From the NCBI GenBank assembly GCA_919901565.1, contig CAKKPE010000002.1, positions 1-60,318 of the forward strand: DNA of 60,318 nt, read 5' to 3'. The notes beneath the pieces are model-generated. The model made no database searches. It was not told the origin of the DNA and saw nothing but the letters and a program-made list of their open reading frames with translations. Below, in pieces: positions 1 to 10,671 of the stretch (the first letter of the stretch is position 1; every line of letters starts with the position of its first letter). Both the position numbers and the translations under genes were made by a program. The stretch comes from a bacterium. GTDB lineage: Bacteria > CG2-30-53-67.

Positions 1-46
1 AATAGGACATTTCTACTTTGGCCAAATAGGACATTATCATTTTGGG
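1..46. repeat. Tandem 24-bp repeat, possible insertion-sequence end
   Basis: Two imperfect copies of a unit starting AATAGGACATT and ending TTTGG sit head to tail with a 24-bp period, right at the window edge and next to the 3' end of the ABC permease gene. Tandem terminal repeats of this type occur at the ends of some insertion sequences, so this may be the end of an IS lying to the left. No transposase is visible inside the window. A loosely similar pair (GACCAAAATAG twice) occurs near 58487-58513. Confidence 0.4.
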
Positions 47-65
47 ATTACAGATTGAAAAATAT

Positions 66-848
66 TTATTTGATGATCCGCCTCTTCGTGAGGTTTACAG
101 CCAGGCCAAAGAAAATCCAGGAAGGGACTGAAAGAAGCAGGGTCCACCATGCAATGATCCACGATGGGTTTCCATAGATCAGGGAGCGGGAGATGTCCAC
201 CGCGTAGGTCAGGGGCAGGAACTTCGACAGGGTCGTCACCCAGGGAGGGAACCTGGTTAAAGGGAAGAAGACCCCGGAGAAAAAAAACATGGGAGTAAGA
301 AAAATGGTAATGTAATAATTGAATGCCTCGAAATTGGGGACAAAGGCGGTGGTGATCATGGACAGCGAGGCGAACAGGAAACTGACAAGGCCTATCAGTA
401 AAGGGATGCCAATGGCCCAATAGGAATCGATGAGCCCGAAGGCCCAGATGACCAGGAACATGATCATGCCATTGATGATGCCTTTGGTGGCGCCCCAGAG
501 GATATCGCCGGCAACCACGTCTTCAATGGAGAGCGGGGTGGCGATGATGGCATCATAGGTCTTCAGATAGATCATCCTCAAATAGGATCCATAGGTGCAT
601 TCGAAGGAGGCAGAGAACATGGCGGAAGAGATGACCAGGCCGGGTGCGATAAACTTTACATAACTCATTCCTTCCATCTGTTCCAGGAAATTGCCCAGTC
701 CGTACCCCATGGCAAGCAGGTAGAGGATCGGATCCCCGAGTGAGCCCACAAGACTGACCTTATAAAATTTCATATAGGCGTCTCTGTTCCGCTGCCAGAC
801 CCTCAGGCAACGCCAGGAGACGCTGGGGGGGATGAATATTTCTTTCAT
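66..848 (-). CDS. ABC-2 type transporter permease (NodJ/DrrB-like)
   Basis: A 260-residue multi-pass inner-membrane protein with about six hydrophobic segments. The stretch YLKTYDAIIATPLSIEDV and the later PMFFFSGVFFPLTRFP...LPLTYAVD are typical of ABC-2 exporters of the NodJ/DrrB group. It should form the channel of an exporter energised by the ATPase encoded just upstream; the two genes overlap by 4 bp (ATGA), so they are translationally coupled. The family exports lipids, polysaccharides, lipo-oligosaccharides or drugs, and nothing here identifies the substrate. Length is normal for the family. Confidence 0.9.
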   Translation of the reverse strand: MKEIFIPPSVSWRCLRVWQRNRDAYMKFYKVSLVGSLGDPILYLLAMGYGLGNFLEQMEGMSYVKFIAPGLVISSAMFSASFECTYGSYLRMIYLKTYDAIIATPLSIEDVVAGDILWGATKGIINGMIMFLVIWAFGLIDSYWAIGIPLLIGLVSFLFASLSMITTAFVPNFEAFNYYITIFLTPMFFFSGVFFPLTRFPPWVTTLSKFLPLTYAVDISRSLIYGNPSWIIAWWTLLLSVPSWIFFGLAVNLTKRRIIK

Positions 849-1777
849 GATTCCACAAGCTCCCTTCCCGTCAACTGCAAAAAAAGATCCTCAAGGGTTG
901 CCTGCCGATGGACCATCTCCGTATGGTTGTATGGGATGAGCCTCTGCGCCAGTTCACTGAAAAGGTGTTTTTCTGCAGGGATGTAGATATAGAAGGTATC
1001 GCCGAATCGATCTGTTTTGAGCTGAAGGTCACGAAGCGATGTTCTGATCCCCTCATCCAGGTCAGGAGAGATTCGAAGTTCAATGATCTCGGCGCCCACG
1101 TGTTTTAGGATCATCTCTCTGGGCAGGCCCGCTGCAATGATTTTACCGTGGTCCATGACTGCGATCCGGTCGCAGAGCTGGGCGGCCTCTTCCATGTAGT
1201 GAGTGGTCAGGATCATGGAAACCCCGGTCTTTTTCAAGGAGCGGAGCCTCTGCCAGATCAGGTGGCGGGCCTGCGGGTCCAGGCCGCTGGTGGGTTCATC
1301 CAGAAGGAGGAGACTGGGAGAGTTGATCAGCGACCGGGCAAGAACCAGACGCCGTTTCAGCCCTCCGGAAAGATGTTCCACCAGGCTATGGGTTTTATCT
1401 CCAAGCTGCATGAATTCGATGAGATCACGGGCCCGCGCCAAAGCTTCCTTTTTGGGGATGTTGAAATACCGGGAGTAGACCAGGAGGTTCTCCATGAGCG
1501 TAAGGTCCGTATCCAGATTATTTTCCTGGGAGACCACGCCGGTCTGCTCTTTTATGAATCTTGCCGATGTCCGGATGTCCATGCCCATGACTTTCAAGAC
1601 GCCTGAGGTCATGGGAGAAAAGCCATACATCATCCTCATGGTACTGGTTTTGCCAGCGCCATTAGGTCCGAGAAACCCGAAACATTCTCCTTTGTAAATC
1701 GTAAAATCGATCCCTTTTACGGCAATGATCTCACCGAATTTTTTTGTCAGGCCTTTTGCAATGATCAGTGGCTCCAT
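845..1777 (-). CDS. ABC transporter ATP-binding protein (NodI/DrrA-like)
   Basis: A 310-residue nucleotide-binding subunit. Walker A GPNGAGKT lies near residues 37-44, the signature LSGGLKRR in the middle, and Walker B LLLLDEPTSGLD shortly after, followed by the switch His in TTHYMEEA. The C-terminal extension after the ATPase core is usual for NodI/DrrA/CcmA-type exporters. The open frame extends 11 codons further upstream, but ATG at 1777 (MEPLIIAKGL) matches the family start. It is the first gene of a two-gene operon with the ABC-2 permease. Confidence 0.92.
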   Translation of the reverse strand: MEPLIIAKGLTKKFGEIIAVKGIDFTIYKGECFGFLGPNGAGKTSTMRMMYGFSPMTSGVLKVMGMDIRTSARFIKEQTGVVSQENNLDTDLTLMENLLVYSRYFNIPKKEALARARDLIEFMQLGDKTHSLVEHLSGGLKRRLVLARSLINSPSLLLLDEPTSGLDPQARHLIWQRLRSLKKTGVSMILTTHYMEEAAQLCDRIAVMDHGKIIAAGLPREMILKHVGAEIIELRISPDLDEGIRTSLRDLQLKTDRFGDTFYIYIPAEKHLFSELAQRLIPYNHTEMVHRQATLEDLFLQLTGRELVES

Positions 1778-1861
1778 GTCCCTGTCCCCGGGAAAAATAA
1801 AAGAAAGCAATTAAATTAAAATAATGCCAAACGAAAACACTTTCAAGCAGAGATTTTTATT

Positions 1862-1890
1862 TTGACAATCCAGCCAAAATCAGTTAAGTT
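1862..1890 (+). promoter_or_regulatory. Candidate sigma-70 promoter for the TPR lipoprotein gene
   Basis: A perfect -35 TTGACA at 1862-1867 is followed after 17 bp by TAAGTT at 1885-1890. A perfect TATAAT at 1893-1898 is nearby but 25 bp from this -35. The site lies in the divergent spacer between the ABC operon and the TPR gene. The -35 is strong and the -10 assignment uncertain. Confidence 0.45.
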
Positions 1891-1931
1891 AATATAATTG
1901 TAACCCTATGTTTTTTTAAGGAGTTTTTTAC

Positions 1932-3656
1932 ATGCAGCATAGACTTGGAATTTTTTCTGTTTTCACACTGCTCGTCCTGTCCGCCTGTTCGGTCTTCAAT
2001 CTTCCTCTGGAACAGGGGCCTGCGGCCGTCGCTCCTCAACCCAAGACCGCGGCGCCGGCCAGGGTTCGTACAGCCTCTCCGGAGGCCTATGGCCACTTTT
2101 TAAATGCCAACAGGTACCGCTTCAATGGAGATCTGCAGGGGGCTCTGGAAGAGATCAAACAGGCTGAGCAAGCCGATCCCCAATCTCCCCTGCTCGAAAC
2201 ATATCTGGCGTCCCTATACCTTCAGAAGGGAGACCTGGAAAAGGCGGCCGTTTCCTGTGAAAAGGCCCTTTCCGTGGATCCGGAATCGATCGGTTTGATG
2301 ATGCTTACAGCCGGGGTTTACTCCAGCCTGAAGCGCCAGGACGAGGCCATCCGGCTTTATGAAAAGGTTCTAAAGTCAGATCCCGGACAGAATGAAGCCT
2401 ATATCTTTCTCGGGACCATCTATATTCAGGAGGGGCGGGCGAATGAGGCTGAAGATCTTTTTCAAAAACTCTCCAGGATCAAGGACCATGAAAGTTTAGG
2501 GTATTATTATCTTGGGCGGGTCTATGCCAGCCAGAAGGATTTTGCCCGGGCCAAAAGGCATTTTGAGAAGAGCATCCGGGTTGATCCGGATTTTATGCAG
2601 GCCTATCTCAGTCTTGGGATCTTATATGAGATCGAGAAAAAACCTGATAAGGCGATCCAGATCTACAAAAAAGCACTGAAGATCAACCCGCATCAAACAC
2701 AGATCCAGCAGCGGCTGAGCATGCTCTACATTCAGGGGAATCAGATGGACAAGGCCCTGAGTCAGCTGGAAGAGTTGAGTGAACTGGAGCCGAACAATGC
2801 TGACGCGCACCTGAAGGTGGGCTTGATCTATCTCCAGCAGGATAACCTGGACCGTGCGGTCGAGGAGTTGCGGATTACTCTGGCCCTGGAGCCGGGAAAC
2901 GTGAAGGCGCACTTTTATTTGGGAGCGGCCTATGAAGGATCCGGGAAGCTGGATCTGGCCGAAAAGGAATATATCGAGGTCCTTTCCATCGCTCCGGACG
3001 ACCTGGATACGATTTTCCATCTGGCGCAACTTTATCAGAAAATGGAGCGGCTGGAAAAGGCCGTGACTCTCCTTATGCAGACCAGGGAAAAGTTTCCGGA
3101 CAATTCAGATGTCCTTTTGTATCTTGGCATGATCTATTCGGCTAAAAAAGAAGATACAAAGGCATTGGAGGTCATTCAGGAGGCCATCCGGCTGGATGGG
3201 AATAACGATAATCTCTATTTTCAGCTGGGGGTGGTTTATGAGCGGCAGAAACGTTTTGATGATGCTGTTGCCGCCTTCCGCAAGACCATCGAGCTGAACC
3301 CGAATCATAGCAATGCCCTAAACTATCTGGGATACATGTTTGCTGAAAAAGGGATCAACCTGAGAGAGGCCGAGGATCTCATTATCCGGGCACTCAAGAT
3401 TCGGCCGGAAGACGCATATTTTCTGGATAGTCTCGGATGGACCTATTTTAAAATGAACCGTTTTGATTATGCCGTAAAATATCTGGAGGAATCCAACAGG
3501 AACCTCTCCGGAGATCCTACGGTCACCGAACATCTGGGAGATGCCTATTTCAAGACTGGTCACCCTGAAAAGGCCAGGGAATGTTGGGAAAAGGCGCTCC
3601 AGGCAAATCCCGAGGCCCCGTCCCTTCAGGACAAACTGAAGAATGGATTGCCTTGA
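1932..3656 (+). CDS. TPR-repeat lipoprotein
   Basis: A 574-residue protein with a lipoprotein signal peptide: hydrophobic segment FSVFTLLVLSAC with the lipobox Cys at residue 19. The rest is almost entirely tetratricopeptide repeats of about 34 residues (for example SLGILYEIEKKPDKAIQIY and DSLGWTYFKMNRFDYAVKYL). It is expected on the periplasmic side of a membrane as a protein-interaction scaffold. AAGGAG precedes ATG 1932. Downstream lies a LolB-like lipoprotein gene and ispE; in Deltaproteobacteria a large TPR lipoprotein is often found next to lolB/ispE. Specific partner unknown. Confidence 0.85.
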   Translation: MQHRLGIFSVFTLLVLSACSVFNLPLEQGPAAVAPQPKTAAPARVRTASPEAYGHFLNANRYRFNGDLQGALEEIKQAEQADPQSPLLETYLASLYLQKGDLEKAAVSCEKALSVDPESIGLMMLTAGVYSSLKRQDEAIRLYEKVLKSDPGQNEAYIFLGTIYIQEGRANEAEDLFQKLSRIKDHESLGYYYLGRVYASQKDFARAKRHFEKSIRVDPDFMQAYLSLGILYEIEKKPDKAIQIYKKALKINPHQTQIQQRLSMLYIQGNQMDKALSQLEELSELEPNNADAHLKVGLIYLQQDNLDRAVEELRITLALEPGNVKAHFYLGAAYEGSGKLDLAEKEYIEVLSIAPDDLDTIFHLAQLYQKMERLEKAVTLLMQTREKFPDNSDVLLYLGMIYSAKKEDTKALEVIQEAIRLDGNNDNLYFQLGVVYERQKRFDDAVAAFRKTIELNPNHSNALNYLGYMFAEKGINLREAEDLIIRALKIRPEDAYFLDSLGWTYFKMNRFDYAVKYLEESNRNLSGDPTVTEHLGDAYFKTGHPEKARECWEKALQANPEAPSLQDKLKNGLP

Positions 3657-3701
3657 TTCATGCCGCCAGCGGCGGCTTATACATGAAGGTATCTTGGGAT
3701 C

Positions 3702-3810
3702 CGCTCCTTGCGATGTACCATAGGGGGGGTACGCGCTGAGTCGCGCGCCTTGATGAGACCGCCCTACGACCCTCTCGGTGCGTGACCATATTTACGAAAA
3801 GGACCACTTA
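3702..3810 (-). repeat. Dispersed repeat family B, copy 1 (truncated)
   Basis: The reverse complement matches the left two thirds of the element at 21335-21502, including TAAGTGGTCC, TTCGTAAATATGGT, TCGTAGGGCGG, TCATCAAGGCGCGCGACT and GGTACAYCGCAAGGAGCG. The distal terminal repeat is missing. Between the TPR stop codon and this copy (3661-3700) there is a short hairpin GCCGC...GCGGC without a T-run. The intact end of the repeat abuts the ribosome-binding region of the next gene. Confidence 0.8.
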
Positions 3811-3820
3811 GGGGGGGGAT

Positions 3821-4594
3821 GTGAGGAAGTCGGTTTTATCTTTTTTATCTCTCCTGTTCCTGCTCAGCAGCTGTGCCCCAACACCCGGAAGGCTTCTCCT
3901 TCCGGACCAGCTCCTCATGCACCAGAAGATTCTCCAGCGGATGCGAGAGCGGACACAAGGCATTCATACCCTCTCCGGAATCGCCAGGCTTGCCATTCAA
4001 ACATCTCAAGGCCGTGATTCCACGGAAGAGGTGATTCTTTTGCAGCCTCCGGACGCCATTCGCCTGGAGTCCTGGAACTCCATGGGCGGTCTGCAGCTTC
4101 TCATGATTTCAAGAGGGAAGAAAGGGGTTTTTGCGATCCCCGGAGAATTCAAGACCTATGAGTTTGCTTCAGAACCGGGCCCCTTGAAACGTCACCTGGG
4201 TTTGGATCTTTCAATCCCTGACCTTCTGCAAATCCTTATGGGAGCACCGCCGATCCCGCCCCTTGAGCCGGATCAGATTCTGACCGAGCTGGACACAGGG
4301 GGAACCGTCCTTGAAATCCTGCAGGGGCGCCGTGTCATTCAGAAGGTCTGGATAGACCTGTCCGGCCGGATTGTCCGGTGGGAACGCCTCGATGCAAAAG
4401 GCAACCCCATGGAGTCACTGATATTTGACGATTTTCAAGAGGTGGAAGGGATCTCCATGCCCTTTCATATCGCCTATACCGGATCAGGGGGGGTGGAACT
4501 CGCACTCCGGTACCGGTCACTTTTACTGAATCAGGCCATAGAGGACCGTCTCTTCGACATCTCGGAGGTTATGGAAACCATAAACCATGAATAA
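3821..4594 (+). CDS. LolB-like / DUF4292-type outer-membrane lipoprotein
   Basis: A 257-residue protein with a lipoprotein signal (LSLLFLLSSC, lipobox Cys at residue 18). The body (SGIARLAIQTSQG, DAIRLESWNSMGGLQLLM) resembles LolB and DUF4292 proteins, which bind lipoproteins or other hydrophobic ligands in a beta-barrel-like cavity at the outer membrane. The start is GTG 3821; the in-frame G-run AGGGGGGGG just upstream is the only Shine-Dalgarno candidate and abuts the end of a family B repeat. The gene overlaps ispE by 8 bp, the lolB-ispE arrangement seen in many Proteobacteria. The fold assignment is inferred from context and composition. Confidence 0.7.
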   Translation: MRKSVLSFLSLLFLLSSCAPTPGRLLLPDQLLMHQKILQRMRERTQGIHTLSGIARLAIQTSQGRDSTEEVILLQPPDAIRLESWNSMGGLQLLMISRGKKGVFAIPGEFKTYEFASEPGPLKRHLGLDLSIPDLLQILMGAPPIPPLEPDQILTELDTGGTVLEILQGRRVIQKVWIDLSGRIVRWERLDAKGNPMESLIFDDFQEVEGISMPFHIAYTGSGGVELALRYRSLLLNQAIEDRLFDISEVMETINHE

Positions 4595-5453
4595 TGTGTG
4601 TGTCCGGGCACCGGCAAAAATCAATCTCGGATTGCGCGTCCTCAAGAAGAGACCGGACGGGTATCACGAGATTGAAACCGTGTTTCAAATGGTTTCCCTG
4701 TTTGACGATCTGCGGATTGAGGAGGGCGGTCCCGGAATCCGGATCGAGTCGGATCGGGACGATCTCCCCTGCGGTGAAGGGAATCTGATCTATCGGGCGG
4801 CAGAGTTGTTAGGCAGGGAGTCCGGAAGACCGCCGGCGGTCCGGATCCGGCTGTGCAAGAGGATTCCCATCGCCGCCGGCCTGGGAGGGGGGAGCAGCGA
4901 TGCCGCTGCAACCCTGGTGGGGCTGAACCGGTTGTGGAATCTCGGTTTTTCCAGGGGCAGACTCATGGCACTGGCAGGGGAAATCGGCATGGATGTTCCC
5001 TTTTTTCTCTTCTCCGCCACGGCCTTTGCAAAAGGACGGGGAGAGATTCTTGAAAAACTACCCTCCCCCTCTCCGCCCCTATGGATTCTTCTGATTCATC
5101 CGGGCTTTAAAGTTTCAACAGCGTGGGCCTATCAGAGCTTAAAATTAGGGTTGACAATAGAACATAAAAATATTAGCATACCAAAGTTTTTCGTTGCTTT
5201 TCCCGGGGAAGGCAGGATTCCCTTAGAGAACGATTTGGAAAAGGTAACGTTTAAGGAGTACCCACGCCTGAAGGAAATCAAAGGAACGCTTGAAACTTCG
5301 GGTGCTCTCCATGTACTGATGTCTGGAAGCGGGTCGGCCATCTTCGGGCTCTTCCAGGATAAAGATAAAGCGCTCTCTGTTCAAAAGCGGCTGGAACAAA
5401 GAAAAGATCTCTCAGTCTATCTGGTGCATACGCTGAGTGCCTTGCCGGCATAG
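4587..5453 (+). CDS. ispE: 4-diphosphocytidyl-2-C-methyl-D-erythritol kinase
   Basis: A 288-residue GHMP kinase that phosphorylates the 2-hydroxyl of CDP-methylerythritol in the MEP isoprenoid pathway, in the cytosol. Family motifs are the N-terminal APAKINLGLRVL, the ATP-binding loop PIAAGLGGGSSDAA near residues 92-105, and the C-terminal LMSGSGSAIFGLF. DGYHEIETVFQ near residue 24 binds substrate. Length matches the family. ATG 4587 lies inside the last codons of the preceding lipoprotein gene, so the two are translationally coupled; spoVG follows after 64 bp. Confidence 0.96.
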   Translation: MNNVCVRAPAKINLGLRVLKKRPDGYHEIETVFQMVSLFDDLRIEEGGPGIRIESDRDDLPCGEGNLIYRAAELLGRESGRPPAVRIRLCKRIPIAAGLGGGSSDAAATLVGLNRLWNLGFSRGRLMALAGEIGMDVPFFLFSATAFAKGRGEILEKLPSPSPPLWILLIHPGFKVSTAWAYQSLKLGLTIEHKNISIPKFFVAFPGEGRIPLENDLEKVTFKEYPRLKEIKGTLETSGALHVLMSGSGSAIFGLFQDKDKALSVQKRLEQRKDLSVYLVHTLSALPA

Positions 5454-5517
5454 AGGCTGAGATGCCACAACGCACAGGAACATCTTTCAACATCAGAAAG
5501 GTGGTGATGCTGTCTGT

Positions 5518-5808
5518 ATGGAGATTACAGAGGTTAATATTTTTCCCGTAGCAGATAAAATGCTGAAGGCTTATGCAACGATTACCATTGATGACTGTTT
5601 TGTGGTTCGTGATTTAAAAGTGATTGAGGGACGCAAAGGAATCTTTGTGGCCATGCCCAGTCGACGCAGGTCGGATGGAACGTTTAAGGATACGGCGCAT
5701 CCCCTTGATACGGAGACACGTGAGAGAATTCAGGAAAGGGTCTTGGCCGAATATGTCAAGGTCATTAACAGCCGGTATATGGGATTTTCACAGGGGACCG
5801 GATCCTGA
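5518..5808 (+). CDS. spoVG: SpoVG-family RNA/DNA-binding regulator
   Basis: A 96-residue protein with the SpoVG hallmarks: MEITEVNIFPV at the start, AYATITIDDCFVVRDLKVIEG and the highly conserved GIFVAMPSRR. In Bacillus, Staphylococcus and Borrelia SpoVG is a nucleic-acid-binding regulator; it is also widespread in Deltaproteobacteria, where its targets are not established. It sits directly after ispE and just before tRNA-Gln. An AGGTGGTGAT sequence lies upstream of ATG 5518 with long spacing. Confidence 0.93.
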   Translation: MEITEVNIFPVADKMLKAYATITIDDCFVVRDLKVIEGRKGIFVAMPSRRRSDGTFKDTAHPLDTETRERIQERVLAEYVKVINSRYMGFSQGTGS

Positions 5809-5860
5809 TGATCGAAGCCTCCGGACACTTTTTTCTGTGCCAATGACCGGGCAATAGAAA

Positions 5861-5934
5861 TCGGGGGTCGTCCAACGGTAGGACTCCAGATTTTGGTTCT
5901 GGCTATCGGGGTTCGAATCCCTGCCCCCGAGCCA
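5861..5934 (+). tRNA. tRNA-Gln (anticodon UUG)
   Basis: A complete cloverleaf of 74 nt with encoded CCA. The acceptor stem pairs TCGGGGG with CCCCCGA, the D stem GTCC with GGAC, the anticodon stem CCAGA with TCTGG around the loop TTTTGGT (anticodon TTG), and the T arm carries GTTCGAATC. The discriminator base is G. It lies between spoVG and prs; a tRNA-Gln upstream of prs is common in Deltaproteobacteria. Confidence 0.97.
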
Positions 5935-6012
5935 TGTTTTTGTGAAATTTTATTTCAAGCTTTTTATTAAAAGACACTTCTTGCATGTGACACAAGAGAG
6001 GGCCATACGGGA

Positions 6013-6945
6013 ATGAAGATCTTTTCGGGAAACTCCGATCCGATGCTTGTAAGAGAAATCTGCCGGCATTTGAATATTTCTAAAGGGGATGCCGAGGTCA
6101 GCACCTTCAGTGACGGCGAGATCATGGTGCATATCAATGAAAACGTGAGAGGCCGGGATGTTTTAGTTTTCCAATCCACCTGTAACCCGGTCAATCACAA
6201 TCTCATGGAACTCCTGATCATGATCGACGCCCTGAAAAGGGCTTCGGCGCGCCGCATTACAGCCGTCATTCCTTATTATGGCTATGCCAGGCAGGACCGT
6301 AAGATTCTTCCGAGAGTTCCCATTACCGCCAAGCTTGTGGCTGATCTCATTACCACCGCCGGAGCAAACCGCGTCCTTACCATGGACCTGCATGCAGGCC
6401 AGATCCAGGGCTTTTTCAATATACCGGTCGACAACATGTATGCAGCGCCGATTCTCGTCGATTATTTTCGTAAGAATGATATGCAGGGCGAAAACTGCGT
6501 GGTGGTTTCTCCGGATGCAGGCGGTGTGCAGCGGGCCAGGGCCTTTGCCAAACGGCTCAGCGCTTCTCTGGCCATCATCGACAAGCGCCGCACCAAGCCC
6601 AATGAATCAAAGGTGATGCACCTGATCGGAGAAGTGGAAGGAAAGAAGGCCCTGATCCTGGATGATATGGTCGATACCGCAGGGACCCTGGCTGAAGCCG
6701 CTGGCGCCATTATGAATCAAGGAGCCATAAGTGTTTCTGCGTGTTGTGCGCATCCGATTCTTTCGGGTCCGGCCCTTGACCGGATCAATGAATCGGCCCT
6801 GGACAAAGTAGTGGTGACCAACAGCATCCCCTTTAAAAACGGAGACAAGTGCAAAAAGATCGTGATCCTGTCCATTGGAGAACTCTTCGCCAAAGCCATC
6901 CGGAATATTCACGAAGAGACTACGATCAGTACATTGTTTGAATAA
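6013..6945 (+). CDS. prs: Ribose-phosphate pyrophosphokinase (PRPP synthetase)
   Basis: A 310-residue cytosolic enzyme making phosphoribosyl pyrophosphate from ribose 5-phosphate and ATP for nucleotide, His and Trp synthesis. Seen are the N-terminal KIFSGNSDPMLVREICRHL, the FSDGEIMVHINENVRG loop, the ATP-binding IPYYGYARQDRK, the catalytic flexible loop KRRTKPNES, and the PRPP-binding motif LILDDMVDTAGTL. Length is standard for class I enzymes. It is followed after 23 bp by rplY; the prs-rplY-pth order is typical of Deltaproteobacteria. Confidence 0.97.
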   Translation: MKIFSGNSDPMLVREICRHLNISKGDAEVSTFSDGEIMVHINENVRGRDVLVFQSTCNPVNHNLMELLIMIDALKRASARRITAVIPYYGYARQDRKILPRVPITAKLVADLITTAGANRVLTMDLHAGQIQGFFNIPVDNMYAAPILVDYFRKNDMQGENCVVVSPDAGGVQRARAFAKRLSASLAIIDKRRTKPNESKVMHLIGEVEGKKALILDDMVDTAGTLAEAAGAIMNQGAISVSACCAHPILSGPALDRINESALDKVVVTNSIPFKNGDKCKKIVILSIGELFAKAIRNIHEETTISTLFE

Positions 6946-6968
6946 GTAATTATCAAGAGAGGTGCAAA

Positions 6969-7643
6969 ATGAAAACAATTTCACTCGAAGTATTTCCCAG
7001 GGAAGCTACAGGCAAAGGGGCGGCCAGAAAGCTCCGGCGGATGGGGCTGGTTCCGGCTGTGATTTACGGACACGAAACCATCAGGAATCTGGCCGTCCGC
7101 CTCAAGGATTTGCAGCAGGTTTTAAAATCCGGGGGGGGGTCGAATTCCATCCTGGATATCACCGTGGACGGAAACAAGAAGACGGCCCTCTTGAAGGACG
7201 TCCAGATCAATCCGATCCAGCAACTCCCGATCCATGCCGACATCTTTGAGGTATCCATGGACCAGAAGATCAAGGTCATGGTGGAGGTCAAGTCAGCGGG
7301 AGACACGCCTGTGGGGTGCAAGAAGGGCGGGATTCTGACTCATGCCTTGACCGAAGTGGAGATAGAATGTCTTCCACTGGAGATTCCTGAATTTTTCCAG
7401 GTTGACTGCTCCAATCTGGATGTCGGAGATGCGATTCATGTCTCGGATCTGCCGAATCTGGGGGTCAAGGTCCTGACGCCTGAAGACCAGGTGCTCTATT
7501 CGGTTCTGGCGCCGATTGTGGAAGAAGTGGCCAAACCGGCTGAGGCCGTGGAAGGGGTTGTTGCTGAAGAGGGCACTGCTGAAGGAGGAGAGGCCACGGC
7601 AAAGGCCGCCGCTCCCGAACAGAAGCCCGGGTCCAAGAGTTGA
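6969..7643 (+). CDS. rplY: 50S ribosomal protein L25 (Ctc/TL5 long form)
   Basis: A 224-residue 5S-rRNA-binding ribosomal protein of the long general-stress (Ctc/TL5) type. The N-terminal L25 domain (REATGKGAARKLRRMGLVPAVIYG) is followed by the TL5 C-terminal beta domain and a low-complexity Ala/Glu/Lys tail. GAGAGGTGC gives a ribosome-binding site before ATG 6969. Its TGA overlaps the start of pth by one base, so translation is probably coupled. Confidence 0.95.
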   Translation: MKTISLEVFPREATGKGAARKLRRMGLVPAVIYGHETIRNLAVRLKDLQQVLKSGGGSNSILDITVDGNKKTALLKDVQINPIQQLPIHADIFEVSMDQKIKVMVEVKSAGDTPVGCKKGGILTHALTEVEIECLPLEIPEFFQVDCSNLDVGDAIHVSDLPNLGVKVLTPEDQVLYSVLAPIVEEVAKPAEAVEGVVAEEGTAEGGEATAKAAAPEQKPGSKS

Positions 7644-8200
7644 TGGATTTTCGCATGATCGTCGGGCTCGGTAATCCGGGGCGCAAGTACCAACAGCACC
7701 GGCACAATATCGGGTTTCGGGTGCTCGAAGCCTGGGCCGAGAGAGAGCAGATGGGGCCGTGGCGAAGCAGTTGCCAGGCCGAGATCATCCAGGGAGAACT
7801 TGCTGAGGTGCCGGTGATCCTGGCCAAGCCGCAGACCTTTATGAATCGAAGCGGAGAATCCGTGTTTTTGCTGCTTCGGAAATTCCGCTCCCCCATTGAA
7901 TCTATGATCGTGATACACGATGACCTCGATCTGGAAAGAGGGTGCATCAAGCTCAAGCAAGGGGGTGGTCACGGAGGCCACAACGGGCTTCGATCGATTA
8001 TCGAGCAATGCGGAGCCGATTTTATCCGGCTCCGAATCGGCATTGGTCGACCGGATGAGAGTCAGGACCCTGCTGAATATGTCTTGATGAAGTTCTCAGA
8101 CCCTGCCGAGGCAAGGGAGGGGGTCAAGAGGGCGGTAGATATTGTGGAATATCTTCTTTTGCACGGACTCGGGGAAGCCATGAACCATTTTCATTCATAA
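7643..8200 (+). CDS. pth: Peptidyl-tRNA hydrolase
   Basis: A 185-residue enzyme that releases tRNA from stalled peptidyl-tRNA. Signature IVGLGNPGRKYQQHRHNIG contains the catalytic His; KPQTFMNRSGESV, HDDLDLERGCIKLKQGGG and GHNGLRSI are also conserved. I chose ATG 7643, which shares its A with the rplY stop (TGATG); the frame also allows TTG 7640 and ATG 7655, the latter giving the more usual MIVGLGNPG start. It is the last gene of the prs-rplY-pth block. Confidence 0.95.
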   Translation: MDFRMIVGLGNPGRKYQQHRHNIGFRVLEAWAEREQMGPWRSSCQAEIIQGELAEVPVILAKPQTFMNRSGESVFLLLRKFRSPIESMIVIHDDLDLERGCIKLKQGGGHGGHNGLRSIIEQCGADFIRLRIGIGRPDESQDPAEYVLMKFSDPAEAREGVKRAVDIVEYLLLHGLGEAMNHFHS

Positions 8201-8389
8201 CACAAAATGGGATTTCCATAGCATGAAAACTACAACGATAATATTTATTAACTAAACTATAAGAAATTCTAACTTTACTTTCCTGGGGTATTTATAAATA
8301 ATAATATTCTAATTCTTGTTATAGAAGAGAGTTAGAATCGCGCAGGTGCGTGGTAAAAGACTATCATTATATAAAGAGGAGGAGACAAA
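8201..8389. promoter_or_regulatory. AT-rich leader region upstream of hppA
   Basis: A 189-bp spacer, much richer in A+T than hppA. A 9-bp inverted repeat, ATTCTAACT at 8266-8274 and AGTTAGAAT at 8330-8338, could form a long-loop stem or be an operator. AAAGAGGAGGAGA directly upstream of ATG 8390 is a strong ribosome-binding site. I did not find a convincing -35/-10 pair or a known riboswitch. Confidence 0.35.
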
Positions 8390-10423
<2,034 letters not shown>

Positions 10424-10490
10424 TTGTCGATCTTTGGTGGCCGTGGTTGGCCATTAATTGCGTGAGCAGACCTCTGAATGGGACCATCAG

Positions 10491-10526
10491 GGTCCCCTCT
10501 TCTCCTGGAGAGGGGACCTTTTTTTT
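10491..10526 (+). terminator. Rho-independent terminator of hppA
   Basis: A perfect 10-bp stem, GGTCCCCTCT at 10491-10500 and AGAGGGGACC at 10509-10518, with an 8-nt loop, followed by eight T residues (10519-10526). It lies 68 bp after the hppA stop. Confidence 0.93.
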
Positions 10527-10671
10527 GCGGTTCAGGCAAAAAAACGCTTGAAACCAGGCTGCTCACTGTGTTATACGTAAAGCCGCACCAGAGAAGACCT
10601 GAAACATTCAGGTTATCATAACCCCTTGCTCCGGATGTGCTCCGGGGCTTGATATCCAAAAGGAGGTGATC

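Noticed and set aside
1893-1898. Perfect TATAAT as the -10 of the TPR gene promoter
   Set aside because: It is 25 bp from the only good -35 (TTGACA), outside the usual spacing; it could be used with another -35 but I cannot show one.
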